Source: an uncultured Methanobrevibacter sp.
GTDB lineage: Archaea; Methanobacteriota; Methanobacteria; Methanobacteriales; Methanobacteriaceae
NCBI RefSeq assembly: GCF_947170395.1
Contig: NZ_CAMVTE010000022.1
Span: 1-34,569, forward strand
Direction of reading: 5' to 3'
DNA length: 34,569 bases
Shown here in pieces: positions 33,386-34,569 of the stretch; the first letter of the stretch is position 1; every line of letters begins with the position of its first letter. The notes below the pieces were generated by a model that was not told the DNA's origin, did not search any database, and was given only the letters and a program-made list of their open reading frames with translations. The translations under genes and the position numbers were made by a program.

Positions 33386-34569
33386 ATGAATTTTATTAAA
33401 GATCTTGATGGAGGATTTTCAGTCATTGAAAATCTTAAGGTATCTGGTGCTAGAGAAGGAAAATTTGGTGTAAGCATTATTCTTTGCCCAAACAGTACTG
33501 CCTCTGGAGTTTTCACATCAAACAAGGTTGTTGCAGCTCCCGTTAAGTATACAAAAAATGTAATAAAAAATGGAATTGTTTCAGCTGTTTTTGTAAATAG
33601 TGGAAACGCCAATTGTTTTACAGGCAATCAGGGTATTAAGGATTGCGAAACATTGGTTGAGTTGGTTTCAAAAGATTTAAACATTCCCTCAGAAGAAATT
33701 GCGATTTCATCAACCGGAGTAATAGGTCGTGAAATGCCGATTGACATCATTTCCAAAGTGGCTTATGAATCTCTTTCCAAATTGGGAGATAATCCTGAAA
33801 ATTCCCTTGCTGCTGCAAAGGCAATCATGACTACTGATACTTTTCCAAAGGAATGTGCTGTTGAAGTTACATTAACAACTGGTGAGACAGTAAAAATTGC
33901 AGGAATTACCAAAGGAAGCGGAATGATTGCCCCAAATATGGGAACAATGCTGTCATTTATAGTAACAGATGCCATTATTCCGGCAAAAGAAATAAAGCCT
34001 GCATTGAAAAAAGCAGCTGATGTAAGCTTTAACATGATTGTTGTTGACGGTGATGAAAGTACCAATGATACATGTTTGATGATGGCCAATGGCGCATCAG
34101 GTGTCGAAGTCATAAAAGACGGCAAAATAGATTCCAATTTCCAGGATGCTTTAAATTACCTTTGCATTGATTTGGCTAAAAAGATGGCTCGTGATGGAGA
34201 AGGAGCCACTAAGTTCATTGAAGCCAATGTTTTCGGTGCCAAGGATTTCAATGATGCTAAACTTGCTGCAAAATCAATCATATCCTCAAGCCTTTTTAAA
34301 TCTGCAGTATTTGGAGGGGATCCTAATTGGGGAAGAATTGTATCGGCGATTGGATATTCAGGTTGTGATTTGAATCCTGATATAGTGACAATAGCCATTG
34401 CAGATGATGAGGATGAGGTTGATTTGGTCAAAAATGGTGAAATATTGGCATTTGAAGATACTCCATACCTCAAAAGAGCTGAAAAAATCATGCAATCCAA
34501 AAATGTCATTGTAAATATTGATATGGATTTGGGTGATGGTGAAGCTACTGCATGGGGTTGTGATTTAAC
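33386..34569 (+). CDS. argJ: Glutamate N-acetyltransferase ArgJ (cut at window end)
   Basis: 394 codons are present and the frame runs off the window; only the extreme C-terminus is missing. ArgJ self-cleaves before a threonine: the site GMIAPNMGTMLSF places the nucleophile at T187. SGNANCFTG, ISSTGVIGREMP, DGDESTNDT, FGGDPNWGRIVSA and the terminal GEATAWGCDL are family marks. It transfers acetyl from N-acetylornithine to glutamate in arginine synthesis. Start ATG 33386 with GTGATTTT upstream. Confidence 0.93.
   Translation, partial: MNFIKDLDGGFSVIENLKVSGAREGKFGVSIILCPNSTASGVFTSNKVVAAPVKYTKNVIKNGIVSAVFVNSGNANCFTGNQGIKDCETLVELVSKDLNIPSEEIAISSTGVIGREMPIDIISKVAYESLSKLGDNPENSLAAAKAIMTTDTFPKECAVEVTLTTGETVKIAGITKGSGMIAPNMGTMLSFIVTDAIIPAKEIKPALKKAADVSFNMIVVDGDESTNDTCLMMANGASGVEVIKDGKIDSNFQDALNYLCIDLAKKMARDGEGATKFIEANVFGAKDFNDAKLAAKSIISSSLFKSAVFGGDPNWGRIVSAIGYSGCDLNPDIVTIAIADDEDEVDLVKNGEILAFEDTPYLKRAEKIMQSKNVIVNIDMDLGDGEATAWGCDL

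Overview
The window looks like chromosome of a low-GC methanogenic archaeon of the order Methanobacteriales, most like Methanobrevibacter. The reasons are an archaeal SepF, a thiol:fumarate reductase TfrB, a FilR1-type regulator, nascent-polypeptide-associated complex protein, archaeal-type GlyRS and dCTP deaminase, indolepyruvate oxidoreductase with an aryl-CoA ligase, AT-rich TATA boxes and GGTGAT/GGAG ribosome binding sites. This assignment comes from reading protein sequences; no database search was run. No rRNA, tRNA, CRISPR array, insertion sequence or prophage gene was recognised.

Layout. Bases 1-1.7 kb hold a DUF1611 P-loop protein and sepF. From 1.6 to 4.0 kb, on the minus strand, are a TatD-like hydrolase, an anchored Ig-like surface protein and a TDT/SLAC1 permease. 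A winged-helix/FilR1-like regulator (4.1-4.9 kb) converges on a tight minus-strand operon (10.5 to 4.9 kb): tfrB, a TrmJ-like tRNA methyltransferase, a polyferredoxin-like protein, dcd and glyS. From 13.8 to 10.66 kb lies the most unusual block: four minus-strand genes encoding two small exported proteins that bracket two membrane-anchored TIR proteins, one with three membrane segments and one with tandem TIR domains. An intergenic stretch with a perfect 13-bp inverted repeat follows. iorA-iorB (14.2-16.7 kb) and the ACT/phenylacetate-CoA ligase pair (17.2-19.0 kb) probably work together in aromatic 2-oxoacid/aryl-acetate metabolism. Next are a TPR protein, a sodium:solute symporter with a 37-residue accessory peptide gene, a carboxymuconolactone-decarboxylase-like protein, a rubredoxin-headed glutamate-synthase-like protein and a flavin-binding protein. 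modABC molybdate uptake (25.0-27.6 kb) sits behind a long non-coding leader. The right end has tag, an Fe-S aldo/keto reductase, nac, a CpdA-like metallophosphoesterase, a Zc3h12a/NYN RNase with a duplicated C-terminal module, a membrane-anchored GGDEF/class III cyclase-like protein, a small membrane protein and argJ, which is cut by the window edge.

Two places could hide an undescribed system. One is the exported-protein/membrane-TIR operon (10.66-13.8 kb), a plausible envelope-sensing NAD-consuming or signalling device. The other is the phosphoesterase / NYN RNase / cyclase-like group (29.9-32.9 kb), which could be an archaeal nucleotide-signalling module. Several promoters also carry clear inverted repeats that look like operators, and several convergent or terminal gene ends carry hairpin-plus-T-tract terminators.
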